Origin: an uncultured bacterium | GTDB lineage: Bacteria > Cyanobacteriota > Vampirovibrionia > Gastranaerophilales > Gastranaerophilaceae | Assembly: GCA_900554385.1 (NCBI GenBank) | Contig: USHE01000004.1 | Coordinates: forward strand, 1 to 27,075 | Direction: 5' to 3' | Length of the DNA stretch: 27,075 nt | In this document: positions 7,819-14,580 of the stretch, piece after piece | How positions within the stretch are numbered: position 1 is the first letter of the stretch | Layout of the letters: each line of letters begins with the position of its first letter | Notes under the pieces: model-generated | The model's database searches: none | What the model was told of the DNA's origin: nothing | The model's input: only the letters and a program-made list of their open reading frames with translations | Program-made: the position numbers and the translations under genes

Positions 7819-8093
7819 TATTTTCTGGCTTTCCCCCAAAATGCGTCAAGAATTTGCTGGGCTTCTGCAGAAGGCATTCTGTCGTTTAGAATAAGATATT
7901 GAACTGCTATCATTGCACATTCCGAGCAAATATTAACCCCGGGACCTTGTACCATCTTCAGAACTTGTGTGTTAGGTCTTTTGCAAAAGCTGCAATATAC
8001 TACTTCCTGCTCGTTGTCAGTTCCGTAGTGTGAATCTTCCTTATGCTGTCCGCCTCTCTTTGCCCCTAATTTTACAACTTTATCATCCGACAT
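7818..8093 (-). CDS. Stand-alone ClpX-type C4 zinc-finger protein
   Basis: The 91-residue protein contains a ClpX N-terminal zinc-binding domain: C34-x2-C37 and C56-x2-C59 in the context CSFCKRPNTQVLKMVQGPG ... ICSECA. A short basic Gly-rich N-tail and an amphipathic helix (about 74-91) flank it, and there is no AAA+ domain. In ClpX this zinc finger dimerises and binds substrates and adaptors such as SspB. Here it is free-standing and heads an operon that also holds a Clp_N-only protein. The ATG at 8091-8093 follows AAAGGAG at a good distance. It could be a Clp adaptor or a decoy (inference), or simply an unrelated zinc-ribbon. Confidence 0.88.
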   Translation of the reverse strand: MSDDKVVKLGAKRGGQHKEDSHYGTDNEQEVVYCSFCKRPNTQVLKMVQGPGVNICSECAMIAVQYLILNDRMPSAEAQQILDAFWGKARK

Positions 8094-8121
8094 GTTTATT
8101 CTCCTTTATTAGACCTTTTAC

Positions 8122-8151
8122 ACTATAGAAAATCTCATACGTTTATTGTAA
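8122..8151 (-). promoter_or_regulatory. Sigma70-like promoter of the 8-gene minus-strand operon
   Basis: On the minus strand, TTACAA (8146-8151) and TATAGT (8122-8127) are separated by 18 bases. The first start codon lies about 29 bases further on. It is the only good promoter seen before the run of tightly spaced genes ending at 1252. Confidence 0.5.
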
Positions 8152-8166
8152 CTAAAATCTATAAAT

Positions 8167-8195
8167 TTGCCAAATTTTTTTGCTTAATTTATAAT
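8167..8195 (+). promoter_or_regulatory. Sigma70 promoter for TPR lipoprotein-lgt
   Basis: TTGCCA (8167-8172), a 17-base spacer and a perfect TATAAT (8190-8195) form a strong promoter, divergent from the minus-strand operon promoter. A leader of about 65 bases follows, with a small GCCC/GGGC hairpin possible near 8220-8236. Confidence 0.65.
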
Positions 8196-8267
8196 AACTT
8201 CAAATATTAAACTTAACTTGCCCTGTATGGCGGGCGGTATTAACTAAAAGAAGAGGGATGATTTAAA

Positions 8268-8870
8268 ATGAAAAAAGCACTTTTATTAGTCAGTATTCTT
8301 TTTATTTCGGTAGTAACTACAGCATGTATTAACAATTTAGCTGTTCAGGAACTGAATAACAAAGCCGCTGCATTTATGGAACAGGGCAATTATACGGAAG
8401 CTATTGAGCGTTTAAAGTCAAGTATTGACTTAGACAGTTCTTTGTATGAATCTCATTACAATCTTGCTATTGCTTATACAAAGGCGGAAGAATATCAGAA
8501 AGCAATTTCCGCTTATGAAAAAACAATTGAGTTGAAGCCTGATTTTGCAGAAGCTTATTACGGTGTTGCTGTTGTAGAGGAAGATTTAATTGCAGATTTA
8601 AACTCCGGTGTTTTAAGAGTTAATGAGGAAGGGCTGATTGAAAAATTAGATGATAACGATATTGCAGACGATGAAGATAAGGCTTTTGTTGTTTCAGGAA
8701 AAACGAAAGAGTACATTACATCTTTGACAGAAGCAGCTATTAAAAATTATGAATTATATCTTGATAAAAAAACGTCTGCGACAGATGCTGATGATGTGCA
8801 GAACCATATTAAAGATTTGAAACAGACTCTGAACTCATCTTCTACGCCGGCTTCAATTGCTCAGGAGTAA
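8268..8870 (+). CDS. TPR-repeat lipoprotein
   Basis: The 200-residue protein has an N-terminal signal (MKK, then a hydrophobic stretch) ending in a lipobox-like VTTAC with Cys20, so it is probably membrane-anchored and exported. Residues of about 26-95 form two clear tetratricopeptide repeats (EQGNYTEAIERLKSSIDLD and KAEEYQKAISAYEKTIELKP); a further helix pair follows after an acidic insert. TPRs are protein-binding scaffolds. The lipobox has Thr at -3, which is unusual, so lipidation is likely but not certain. The gene is three bases from lgt, which encodes the enzyme that lipidates such cysteines. The start follows GAGGG. Confidence 0.85.
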   Translation: MKKALLLVSILFISVVTTACINNLAVQELNNKAAAFMEQGNYTEAIERLKSSIDLDSSLYESHYNLAIAYTKAEEYQKAISAYEKTIELKPDFAEAYYGVAVVEEDLIADLNSGVLRVNEEGLIEKLDDNDIADDEDKAFVVSGKTKEYITSLTEAAIKNYELYLDKKTSATDADDVQNHIKDLKQTLNSSSTPASIAQE

Positions 8871-8873
8871 ATT

Positions 8874-9662
8874 ATGTTTCAATCTCCCGGGGATATTTTA
8901 TTTAGGATTGGTGATTTTCCCATTTATAATTACGGATTAACTATGGCGTTGGCATGTATTACCGGTGTGAGTGTTGCTTATATTCTTTTTAAAAAGTTCA
9001 ATCCTGATAAAAATTATGCTGCTTTATGGGATATGTCTGCTTACGTTGTTGTTGCAGGACTTTTAGGGGCAAGATTGTATTACTGCATATTAAATCCTGA
9101 ATATTATTTTTCTAATCCTATAGAAATTCTTAATTTCAGAGAGGGCGGTTTGTCTATTCATGGAGGATTAATAACCGGTATTCTTGCTTTAATTTTTCTT
9201 TCAATAAAGAATAAATTGCCTGTGCTAAACGTACTGGATGCTTTCGCGTGCGGAGCCTCTGTAGGGCAGGCGATAGGTCGCTGGGGGAATTTCTTTAACT
9301 CGGAAGCGTATGGTTTTCCCACTGAGTTGCCTTGGAAATTATATATCCCGCTCAGTCACAGGCATGCTCAGTTAATAAATTTTGAATATTATCATCCTAC
9401 ATTTTTATACGAAAGTATTTTAAATCTATGTATATTTGCGATTCTCTGTTTTGTTATGAAAAAATATGCTAAAATGCGTCCGGGTATAACTTTATTTGTT
9501 TACTTGTTCCTTTATTCTGTTGTTCGTATTTTTGTGGAGTATTTCAGGCTTGATAGTGCTTTGGATGTATATGGAATTCCTATAGCACAGATAGTGTCAG
9601 GTGTGCTTATTCTTATCTCTGCTGGTGCAATTGTTTTTCTCAATAAAAATATCATAGTTTAA
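8874..9662 (+). CDS. lgt: Prolipoprotein diacylglyceryl transferase
   Basis: Lgt transfers diacylglycerol from phosphatidylglycerol to the lipobox cysteine of prolipoproteins in the cytoplasmic membrane. The 262-residue protein has about seven membrane helices, the GGLSIHGGLITG motif (His97), the signature GRWGNFFNSEAYG (Arg136, Asn139), and the late VRIFVEYFR segment with the second essential Arg. The Shine-Dalgarno AGGAG runs into the stop of the upstream TPR lipoprotein gene, so the two are coupled. The 3' end overlaps the convergent pseudopilin gene by 11 bases. Confidence 0.96.
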   Translation: MFQSPGDILFRIGDFPIYNYGLTMALACITGVSVAYILFKKFNPDKNYAALWDMSAYVVVAGLLGARLYYCILNPEYYFSNPIEILNFREGGLSIHGGLITGILALIFLSIKNKLPVLNVLDAFACGASVGQAIGRWGNFFNSEAYGFPTELPWKLYIPLSHRHAQLINFEYYHPTFLYESILNLCIFAILCFVMKKYAKMRPGITLFVYLFLYSVVRIFVEYFRLDSALDVYGIPIAQIVSGVLILISAGAIVFLNKNIIV

Positions 9663-10338
9663 AAGGGTAGTCTTTTTTGAATTCCCAATTGTCAAGTTGG
9701 AGTAAATATGTGCAATTTCGTGGAGAGGTTTTACAACGTGTAAGTATTTTTCCCCTCGTATTATATATTGAAATATTATCATTAAATGCGCAAAACTTTT
9801 TTGTTCCACACATAATTTTTGTTGTGGCATCTGCGATATTATTCCCTGAGCAAAGTAAAAACGTAAATCTGTCATATCCGTGTTTATTCGGACGTTTATC
9901 TCCGTTTACATCAAGTATAAAGTCGTTGCAGCTGCCATTATGCATATATACTGTGCTGCCGTCTGCTAACCATATTTTAAAATCTAATCTTTCATTTGGA
10001 TTTAAAGTCTTGGTTCCAGCTTTTATATATTTGAAATAATTTTTTAGATACTTATTAAAAAATGCTTCGGAGCTTTTACTATTATTAGTATGATCATACT
10101 CTCCATCTTCGTTATGAATATCACCAGCATTTTTTTCCCAATATTCCATTGGACCATTGTCTATTTCAGAGAGTAAAAGTGCTTGCTGGATACTCGAGTA
10201 TAACTTTTTTATTGCTGCTGAGCGATGTTTATTTTGGTAATTTGCTGTAATTGACGGTAGTGTCATACTTGCTACTATACCTATAATTCCCAGTGTAATC
10301 AAGACTTCTGCAAGCGTAAATCCGATTCTATAATTCAT
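9652..10338 (-). CDS. Type IV pilin-like / type II secretion pseudopilin
   Basis: The 228-residue protein begins with a class III (prepilin) signal: MNYRIG followed by FTLAEVLITLGIIGIVASM. Cleavage by PilD is expected after Gly6, leaving Phe1 and the conserved Glu5, and the helix would carry the pilin into the membrane or fibre. The C-terminal domain has a Cys-containing globular region with the run DVNGDKRPNKHGYDRF, resembling the Asp/Asn loop of pseudopilins that binds calcium. No pilus or T2SS assembly genes are nearby, so it is an orphan. GGAGG precedes the ATG at a short distance. It is convergent with, and overlaps, lgt. Confidence 0.88.
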   Translation of the reverse strand: MNYRIGFTLAEVLITLGIIGIVASMTLPSITANYQNKHRSAAIKKLYSSIQQALLLSEIDNGPMEYWEKNAGDIHNEDGEYDHTNNSKSSEAFFNKYLKNYFKYIKAGTKTLNPNERLDFKIWLADGSTVYMHNGSCNDFILDVNGDKRPNKHGYDRFTFLLCSGNNIADATTKIMCGTKKFCAFNDNISIYNTRGKILTRCKTSPRNCTYLLQLDNWEFKKDYPFKL

Positions 10339-10357
10339 CTATCCTCCATATTGTTCT

Positions 10358-10421
10358 CAATAAGACTACATACATATTTTTATTATAAACGAAAATTAAA
10401 TTTATGGACAATAAGACTACA
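10358..10421. repeat. 13-bp direct repeat flanking the XRE promoter region (candidate operator)
   Basis: CAATAAGACTACA occurs at 10358-10370 and again, identically, at 10409-10421, 51 bases apart. The second copy covers codons 2-6 of the XRE regulator. Both lie in the divergent promoter region between the pseudopilin and regulator genes, where an autoregulatory operator would be expected. Binding is inferred. Confidence 0.5.
10382..10411 (-). promoter_or_regulatory. Possible promoter of the pseudopilin gene
   Basis: On the minus strand, TTGTCC (10406-10411) is followed after 18 bases by a perfect TATAAT (10382-10387). Its -35 overlaps the second copy of the 13-bp direct repeat, so the adjacent XRE protein might control it. 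Confidence 0.35.
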
Positions 10422-10622
10422 AAAATTTTACATTTAGGTCGTAAGATTTTTATGTTTCGTAAAGAAAAAGGTTATTCCCAGAACAAGCTTGCCGAAATGC
10501 TGGATATTTCGCGTGAACATCTTGCTAAGATTGAAACCGCCAAAAGATGCATAAGTCTGGGACTGCTTATTGATATTGCAGATACTCTGGGTGTGCAGGT
10601 TAAGGATTTAATTGATTTTTAA
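10404..10622 (+). CDS. XRE-family helix-turn-helix regulator
   Basis: This 72-residue protein is essentially one lambda-repressor-like DNA-binding domain: a first helix (LGRKIFMFRKEKG), the helix-turn-helix YSQNKLAEMLDISREHLAKIE, and two closing helices (ISLGLLIDIADTLGVQVKDL). It has no ligand or dimerisation domain, as in phage- or SinR-like minimal repressors. Its ATG lacks an obvious Shine-Dalgarno, so translation may be weak or leaderless. It lies just upstream of an MFS exporter gene on the same strand, suggesting local control of that transporter and of itself. Confidence 0.88.
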   Translation: MDNKTTKILHLGRKIFMFRKEKGYSQNKLAEMLDISREHLAKIETAKRCISLGLLIDIADTLGVQVKDLIDF

Positions 10623-10647
10623 CATTTTTTGTTCTAATAATAAATTT

Positions 10648-11823
10648 ATGAAGGATATGAATGAACAAAAACCCCTAATCTGGCTTTCTTCTGCCCATTT
10701 TATAAATGATGTTTATACTGGCATGCTTAACCCGATTATGCCCTTTATTGCGTTAAAACTCGGAATTTCTATGGCTATAGCAACTGTAATCGTAAGTTTA
10801 TCTCATATTTTTGCGTCACTTTTGCAGCCGATATTCGGGTTCTTTGCTGATAATATCAGAAGAAGGGCTTTTATTTTCTGGGGGCTTATAGCAACTTCGA
10901 TTTTTATTTCGTTTGCGCCCAGTGCAAACCACGTATTAACTCTTTTGATTTTTATAATCCTCGGAAGCCTTGGATCAAGTTTTTTCCATCCGCAGGCGTT
11001 AGGCTTTGCTGTAAGATTTACAACAGGTGATGCTGTTCGAAATATGGGAATTTTTATCGGGCTTGGAACTCTCGGTTTTTCTTTCGGTCCGATTGTGTCC
11101 GCCGCTGTTACTCAATATGTCGGGCTTCATTCAATGCCATTTCTTGCAATCCCGGGGCTTTTTGTTGCAAGTTTAATGTTTTTGTTTGTTCCGAAGATTT
11201 CAAATTCAACAGAGGCAAAAACTCATCATGACTTTATCAAAACGTTTAGGGATATTTTTTCTAACAGAAGGTTGAATATTCTTAATCTGATAGCTATTTT
11301 AAAAACACTTGTAACAACATCAAGTTCGATTTTACTGCCGTTTTTGTGGCGTAATATGGGATATAAACCTTTTAAAATAGGGGTCGCATTATTTGCATTC
11401 AGTTTTGCGGCAGGCATTGGTTCTTTTATTAGCAGAAGTGTAGAACAAAGGCTTGGAGCGCGGGCAGTATTGGCGTTTTCAATGGTTTCAACTTTCCCGT
11501 TAATGATATTATTTGCTCTATCATATCAAATATTTCCGCTTGTTTCTTTTGGAGTTTTCGTTTTAATGGGATTTTGTACAGGTATGGCAATGCCGGTCAC
11601 GATGGTTATGGCACAGAGTACACTGCCTCAGTATAAAAGTATTATCGGCGGATTTATTAACGGATTTTCGTGGGGTATTGTTGCAATCGCTCTCTCTTTT
11701 GTCGGGTTTGTCGCGCAGGCTAAAGGTATAATTCCTGTGCTTCTTGTTATTACTCTTATACCGGCTGTTGCATCATATCCTGTTCTTAATAAACTTTTCA
11801 AAAATGTTCATAATATTTTGTAA
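10648..11823 (+). CDS. MFS transporter, fosmidomycin-resistance (Fsr)-like
   Basis: This is a major facilitator of about 12 membrane helices (391 residues). The opening WLSSAHFINDVYTGMLNPIMP and the loop FGFFADNIRRR between helices 2 and 3 fit the Fsr-like branch, whose members export fosmidomycin or other small compounds by proton antiport. The substrate here is not known. The start is uncertain. I list the ATG at 10648. A TTG at 10612 has AAGGA five bases upstream but gives an unlikely N-tail and overlaps the XRE gene by 11 bases. A third option is the ATG at 10657. The pairing with the XRE regulator suggests regulated export. Confidence 0.85.
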   Translation: MKDMNEQKPLIWLSSAHFINDVYTGMLNPIMPFIALKLGISMAIATVIVSLSHIFASLLQPIFGFFADNIRRRAFIFWGLIATSIFISFAPSANHVLTLLIFIILGSLGSSFFHPQALGFAVRFTTGDAVRNMGIFIGLGTLGFSFGPIVSAAVTQYVGLHSMPFLAIPGLFVASLMFLFVPKISNSTEAKTHHDFIKTFRDIFSNRRLNILNLIAILKTLVTTSSSILLPFLWRNMGYKPFKIGVALFAFSFAAGIGSFISRSVEQRLGARAVLAFSMVSTFPLMILFALSYQIFPLVSFGVFVLMGFCTGMAMPVTMVMAQSTLPQYKSIIGGFINGFSWGIVAIALSFVGFVAQAKGIIPVLLVITLIPAVASYPVLNKLFKNVHNIL

Positions 11824-11837
11824 TATTTTCTTTTATA

Positions 11838-11867
11838 TTGACAAAAAAATGTTGCTTTAGTTTTAAT
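11838..11867 (+). promoter_or_regulatory. Sigma70-like promoter for the AFG-motif protein gene
   Basis: A perfect -35 TTGACA (11838-11843) is followed after 18 bases by TTTAAT (11862-11867). The start codon is about 30 bases downstream. No terminator for the upstream MFS gene was seen. Confidence 0.5.
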
Positions 11868-11896
11868 TTCTACATTGAAAGGATAAATAGCCAATT

Positions 11897-12403
11897 ATGC
11901 GTGTAACTAATAATTATAATCAGTTTCGACATCAAAGTTTTGGTATGGCTCTAAAAATTAAAAAAGGAGCGGATAAATTTTTACATGAGCAGAGCCTTGA
12001 TACTTTAAAAAGATTAGCTTCAGAAGGGGAGAACATGAAGAACTTTAAGTTCTGGGATCTTGAAGTTGACAAAAACGGGTTAAGAGTTGCATCCGAAAAA
12101 TACGGACACGCCTATAGAAACCCCGAGTTTCGCTTTTGTTCCGACGACCTCCTTGGGATTGATGCTGTATATGATGGTAATAATACCAGTGCCAGAGGTG
12201 AAATTTGTTCGATAATATTTGAGTTAAAAGATTCAAAAAAAGCCGCACGTGAATATGCAAAGATAAAAAATATGGAAGATCTGGATGAGTTATATATTGA
12301 ATTGACTAAACTCCTTGAAGCTGAGGCAATTGAGGAGTGTACTGCCGATGCCCAAAAAGAACAATTAATATCAAAGCTTATTAATAAATTTGGTATTAAA
12401 TAA
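11897..12403 (+). CDS. Small 'SFG-motif' protein of unknown function (paralogue of 24266-24658)
   Basis: I do not recognise this 168-residue protein. It opens with an Asn/Gln-rich tail, then HQSFGMALKIKKGAD and a helix. The same order (FG, a short basic strand, GAD, helix, then a Val/Ile strand) appears in the 130-residue protein at 24266-24658, so the two share a domain over about 60 residues. The middle (GHAYRNPEFRFCSDDLLGID) is more globular, and the C-terminal 60 residues are helical and charged. There is no classical signal peptide or membrane helix. The Shine-Dalgarno (AAAGGA) is unusually far, about 13 bases, from the ATG. It is a single-gene unit ending at a bidirectional terminator. 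Confidence 0.75.
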   Translation: MRVTNNYNQFRHQSFGMALKIKKGADKFLHEQSLDTLKRLASEGENMKNFKFWDLEVDKNGLRVASEKYGHAYRNPEFRFCSDDLLGIDAVYDGNNTSARGEICSIIFELKDSKKAAREYAKIKNMEDLDELYIELTKLLEAEAIEECTADAQKEQLISKLINKFGIK

Positions 12404-12427
12404 CGTAAAACTTCTATAATACGAGAA

Positions 12428-12452
12428 AAGCGGATTTTTTTGAAATCCGCTT
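12428..12452. terminator. Bidirectional rho-independent terminator
   Basis: AAGCGGATTT pairs with AAATCCGCTT across a short T-rich loop, giving a ten-base stem. It lies between the convergent ends at 12403 and 12459 and serves both genes. Confidence 0.75.
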
Positions 12453-12458
12453 ATTATT

Positions 12459-12725
12459 CTAAACCTGTATATCTAAATTCCTGTTCATTTCTTGCTGCTG
12501 TCTTTTTTGAGCGGCTTTTTCCTGTAAATAGGATATTTTATACAATAAACTGTTTGAAGCTAAATCAAGGCTTAATTTTTTGTCTTTTTCATGAAGCATA
12601 GTTAAATCATGCTCTCCCCCAAATGCGCTTACATTCGTAAAAGAATTTGCAGCATTCATCATATTCATAGCCGCATTATTCATATTATGTAACGCATTAA
12701 AACGTGCAATCGACGAAACTAACAT
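12459..12725 (-). CDS. Small Met/Asn/Ala-rich helical protein of unknown function
   Basis: I do not recognise this 88-residue protein. Residues 1-35 are unusually rich in Asn, Met and Ala (HNMNNAAMNMMNAANSF), then NVSAFGGEHD with an AFG motif like that of the two other small proteins in the window. A Leu-rich helix and a Gln/Arg-rich C-terminal helix (KAAQKRQQQEMNRN) follow. There is no cleavable signal or long membrane helix; an amphipathic helical hairpin, as in small secreted or filament proteins, is possible but is inference. The start is well supported: ATG with GAGG seven bases upstream and a good promoter. It is monocistronic. Confidence 0.75.
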   Translation of the reverse strand: MLVSSIARFNALHNMNNAAMNMMNAANSFTNVSAFGGEHDLTMLHEKDKKLSLDLASNSLLYKISYLQEKAAQKRQQQEMNRNLDIQV

Positions 12726-12758
12726 TTACTAACCTCAAAACATGTTTACCACCTTATA

Positions 12759-12787
12759 AGCATATAACACTTGAAAATATTTTGCAA
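12759..12787 (-). promoter_or_regulatory. Sigma70-like promoter for the 88-residue protein
   Basis: On the minus strand, TTGCAA (12782-12787), a 17-base spacer and TATGCT (12759-12764) precede the gene, giving a leader of about 25-30 bases. Confidence 0.5.
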
Positions 12788-12879
12788 TAGTTAAAAAGTA
12801 TTAGTTAATATATTAATTTTTGTAACAAAAAATACACGAGTTGAAATTGAGTTATGAGTATATACTTTATATATATACA

Positions 12880-13012
12880 GAGAGATAAAACATTAAATAA
12901 ACACAAAAAGAGAGAGAGTATTAAGATTTCCGTTTGAACAAGAGAGAGAAAATTTATTCCTATTCCTACCTTCCTAAAACAAATTTAAAGCCCCTATGAA
13001 GGGGCTTTTTTT
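12880..13012 (+). ncRNA. Candidate small RNA with three GA tracts
   Basis: No gene occupies 12726-13013. On the plus strand, a promoter-like ATACTTTATATA (12862-12873), identical to the element upstream of the glycine-zipper gene at 19125, precedes three AG tracts at 12879-12885, 12909-12918 and 12941-12949, spaced 30-32 bases apart. A CU-rich stretch (12957-12975) follows, then a hairpin with a long T run. The hairpin's strong T tract faces the plus strand, yet no plus-strand gene lies upstream after the terminator at 12428-12452. A transcript of about 130 nt would fit. GA tracts could mimic Shine-Dalgarno sites or bind CsrA/Hfq-like proteins; this is inference. No ORF is visible in it. Confidence 0.35.
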
Positions 13013-13015
13013 TTT
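12987..13015. terminator. Rho-independent terminator, strongest on the plus strand
   Basis: AAAGCCCC and GGGGCTTT pair around TATGAA and are followed by nine T on the plus strand. In the other direction the stem is followed by a weaker TTTAAATTTGTTTT, so it can also end pyk transcripts. The strong plus-strand T run is the main support for the candidate small RNA. Confidence 0.75.
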
Positions 13016-14456
13016 ATTTTATTGAACCTACTTTGTGGATTTTGATAAAGTTTGTGCCGCCGATTAAAAGTTCAGGTACAGAACCTGTAAATATCAGCGT
13101 ATCACCGTCATTTACGTTATCCATGTGGCGTTTGATGAATTTATCAATAGTTTTTACTGTCTTTTTGTCGATTTTGCCGTCAAAGTTCATCGGCACAGGG
13201 AACACGCCTCTATAAAGCTTTATAGAACTGCAAATTCTCTTATCAGGGCAGCAGGCAAAAATTGGAACGCTTAATCTGCCTTCGGAAAGAAATCTTGCTG
13301 TAATTCCACTTTTTGTCAGTGCCATTACGGCTTTTACGTTCATTTTTTTACACATGTCAGCAATAGACATGCTTAATGCCATTGCTTGATTATCTTTTTC
13401 TTCTTCTATCATCTTTCTAGGGAATTTGTTTTTTCTCATGAAAGGTGAATCTTCTACTGTATCAGCAATTTTTTTCATCATTTGTACTGCTTCAACAGGA
13501 TATGCGCCTGCTGCGGTTTCTCCTGAAAGCATAATAGCATCTGTACCGTCCAAAATTGCATTCGCAACATCGGAGGTTTCTGCACGTGTTGGAATAGGAT
13601 TTTCAATCATGCTTTCCAGCATTTGGGTTGCTACTATAACAACTTTATGTTTAACATTTGCTTTCTTGATTATTGTTTTTTGTACGATTGGAACTTTTTC
13701 AGTAGAAATTTCAATGCCTAAATCGCCTCTGGCAACCATAATGCCGTCAGAAACTTCGATAATTGCATCAATATTATTTACAGCTTGTGGCTTTTCGATT
13801 TTTGAAATTATTTTAATATCTTCTCTGCCGTAGCTTTTTAAAATTTCTCTGAGTTTAACAACGTCATCAGATTCTCTGACAAATGAAAGTCCAAGGTAGT
13901 CTATGTCATTTTTAACCGCAAATTTGACAAATCTCAAATCGCGTTCGGTTAAAACGTCAATACTTCCTGTAGAGCCGGGAATATTTATTCCTTTTCTTGG
14001 TTTAAGGGTGCCGTCAGTCAGCACTTTTGCATAGATAATCTCATTTTCAACTTTTTGGACTTCAAGTTGGATTTTGCCGTCGTCAATTAAAATCAATTCG
14101 CCAATTTTAACATCATTAGCCATACCTTTGTAGTCTACAGGCAAGATGTCATCTGTTATTGTATCCTGATGACGGAATTTTAATATTTCACCTTTTTTTA
14201 ACTCTATAGGCTCTCCAATGTTGCCTATTCTGATTTTAGGACCTTGTAAATCCAAAAGCACAGGGATTAATTGATGTTCTTCCTGCTCTATTTCTCTTAT
14301 ATATTTCAGATTTTGACCGTGAAATTCTTCATCTCCGTGCGAAGAATTAATTCTAAACATTGTAACTCCCGCCATAAACAGTTTCTTAATCATTTCTTTT
14401 GTTGCACAAGCAGGTCCGAGAGTTGCCACTATTTTCGTCATAGTGTAATTGTCCAT
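13014..14456 (-). CDS. pyk: Pyruvate kinase
   Basis: Pyruvate kinase makes ATP and pyruvate from phosphoenolpyruvate and ADP, the last step of glycolysis. The 480-residue protein starts with TKIVATLGPACATKEM and MFRINSSHGD (the nucleotide and potassium site). It has LLDLQGPKIRIG, the metal and substrate region ISKIEKPQAVNNIDAI and VARGDLGIEI, then TQMLESMIENPIPTRAETSD and AIMLSGETAAGAYPVEAV, and a full C-terminal allosteric domain. It lacks the extra PEP-utiliser domain found in some homologues. AAAGGAG lies about 11 bases before the ATG. The gene appears monocistronic, divergent from the SLH gene. Confidence 0.97.
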   Translation of the reverse strand: MDNYTMTKIVATLGPACATKEMIKKLFMAGVTMFRINSSHGDEEFHGQNLKYIREIEQEEHQLIPVLLDLQGPKIRIGNIGEPIELKKGEILKFRHQDTITDDILPVDYKGMANDVKIGELILIDDGKIQLEVQKVENEIIYAKVLTDGTLKPRKGINIPGSTGSIDVLTERDLRFVKFAVKNDIDYLGLSFVRESDDVVKLREILKSYGREDIKIISKIEKPQAVNNIDAIIEVSDGIMVARGDLGIEISTEKVPIVQKTIIKKANVKHKVVIVATQMLESMIENPIPTRAETSDVANAILDGTDAIMLSGETAAGAYPVEAVQMMKKIADTVEDSPFMRKNKFPRKMIEEEKDNQAMALSMSIADMCKKMNVKAVMALTKSGITARFLSEGRLSVPIFACCPDKRICSSIKLYRGVFPVPMNFDGKIDKKTVKTIDKFIKRHMDNVNDGDTLIFTGSVPELLIGGTNFIKIHKVGSIK

Positions 14457-14500
14457 TTATTCATCATCTCCTTTAAATGTATATTATTTCTTCAAAAGAC

Positions 14501-14529
14501 TTTACAAAAGTCGTTGTCTAATATATACT
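14501..14529 (+). promoter_or_regulatory. Sigma70-like promoter for the SLH protein gene
   Basis: TTTACA (14501-14506), a 17-base spacer and TATACT (14524-14529) precede the SLH gene. The -35 lies within a small inverted repeat GACTTT-ACA-AAAGTC (about 14499-14513) shared with the divergent pyk upstream region; this could be an operator or chance. Confidence 0.45.
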
Positions 14530-14580
14530 ATAAAAAAAAATCATTTACTAGTGTTTAGTAGAAAGATGAGGAAGTAGAAA

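Noticed and set aside
9677..10039. 120-residue plus-strand ORF
   Set aside because: It is antisense to the pseudopilin, whose prepilin signal and Shine-Dalgarno are clear.
12879..12949. CRISPR-like array from the three GA tracts at 30-32-base spacing
   Set aside because: The repeated part is only 7-10 bases of simple AG and there is no conserved repeat unit or cas gene.
13426..13833. 135-residue plus-strand ORF
   Set aside because: It lies antisense to conserved pyruvate kinase motifs.
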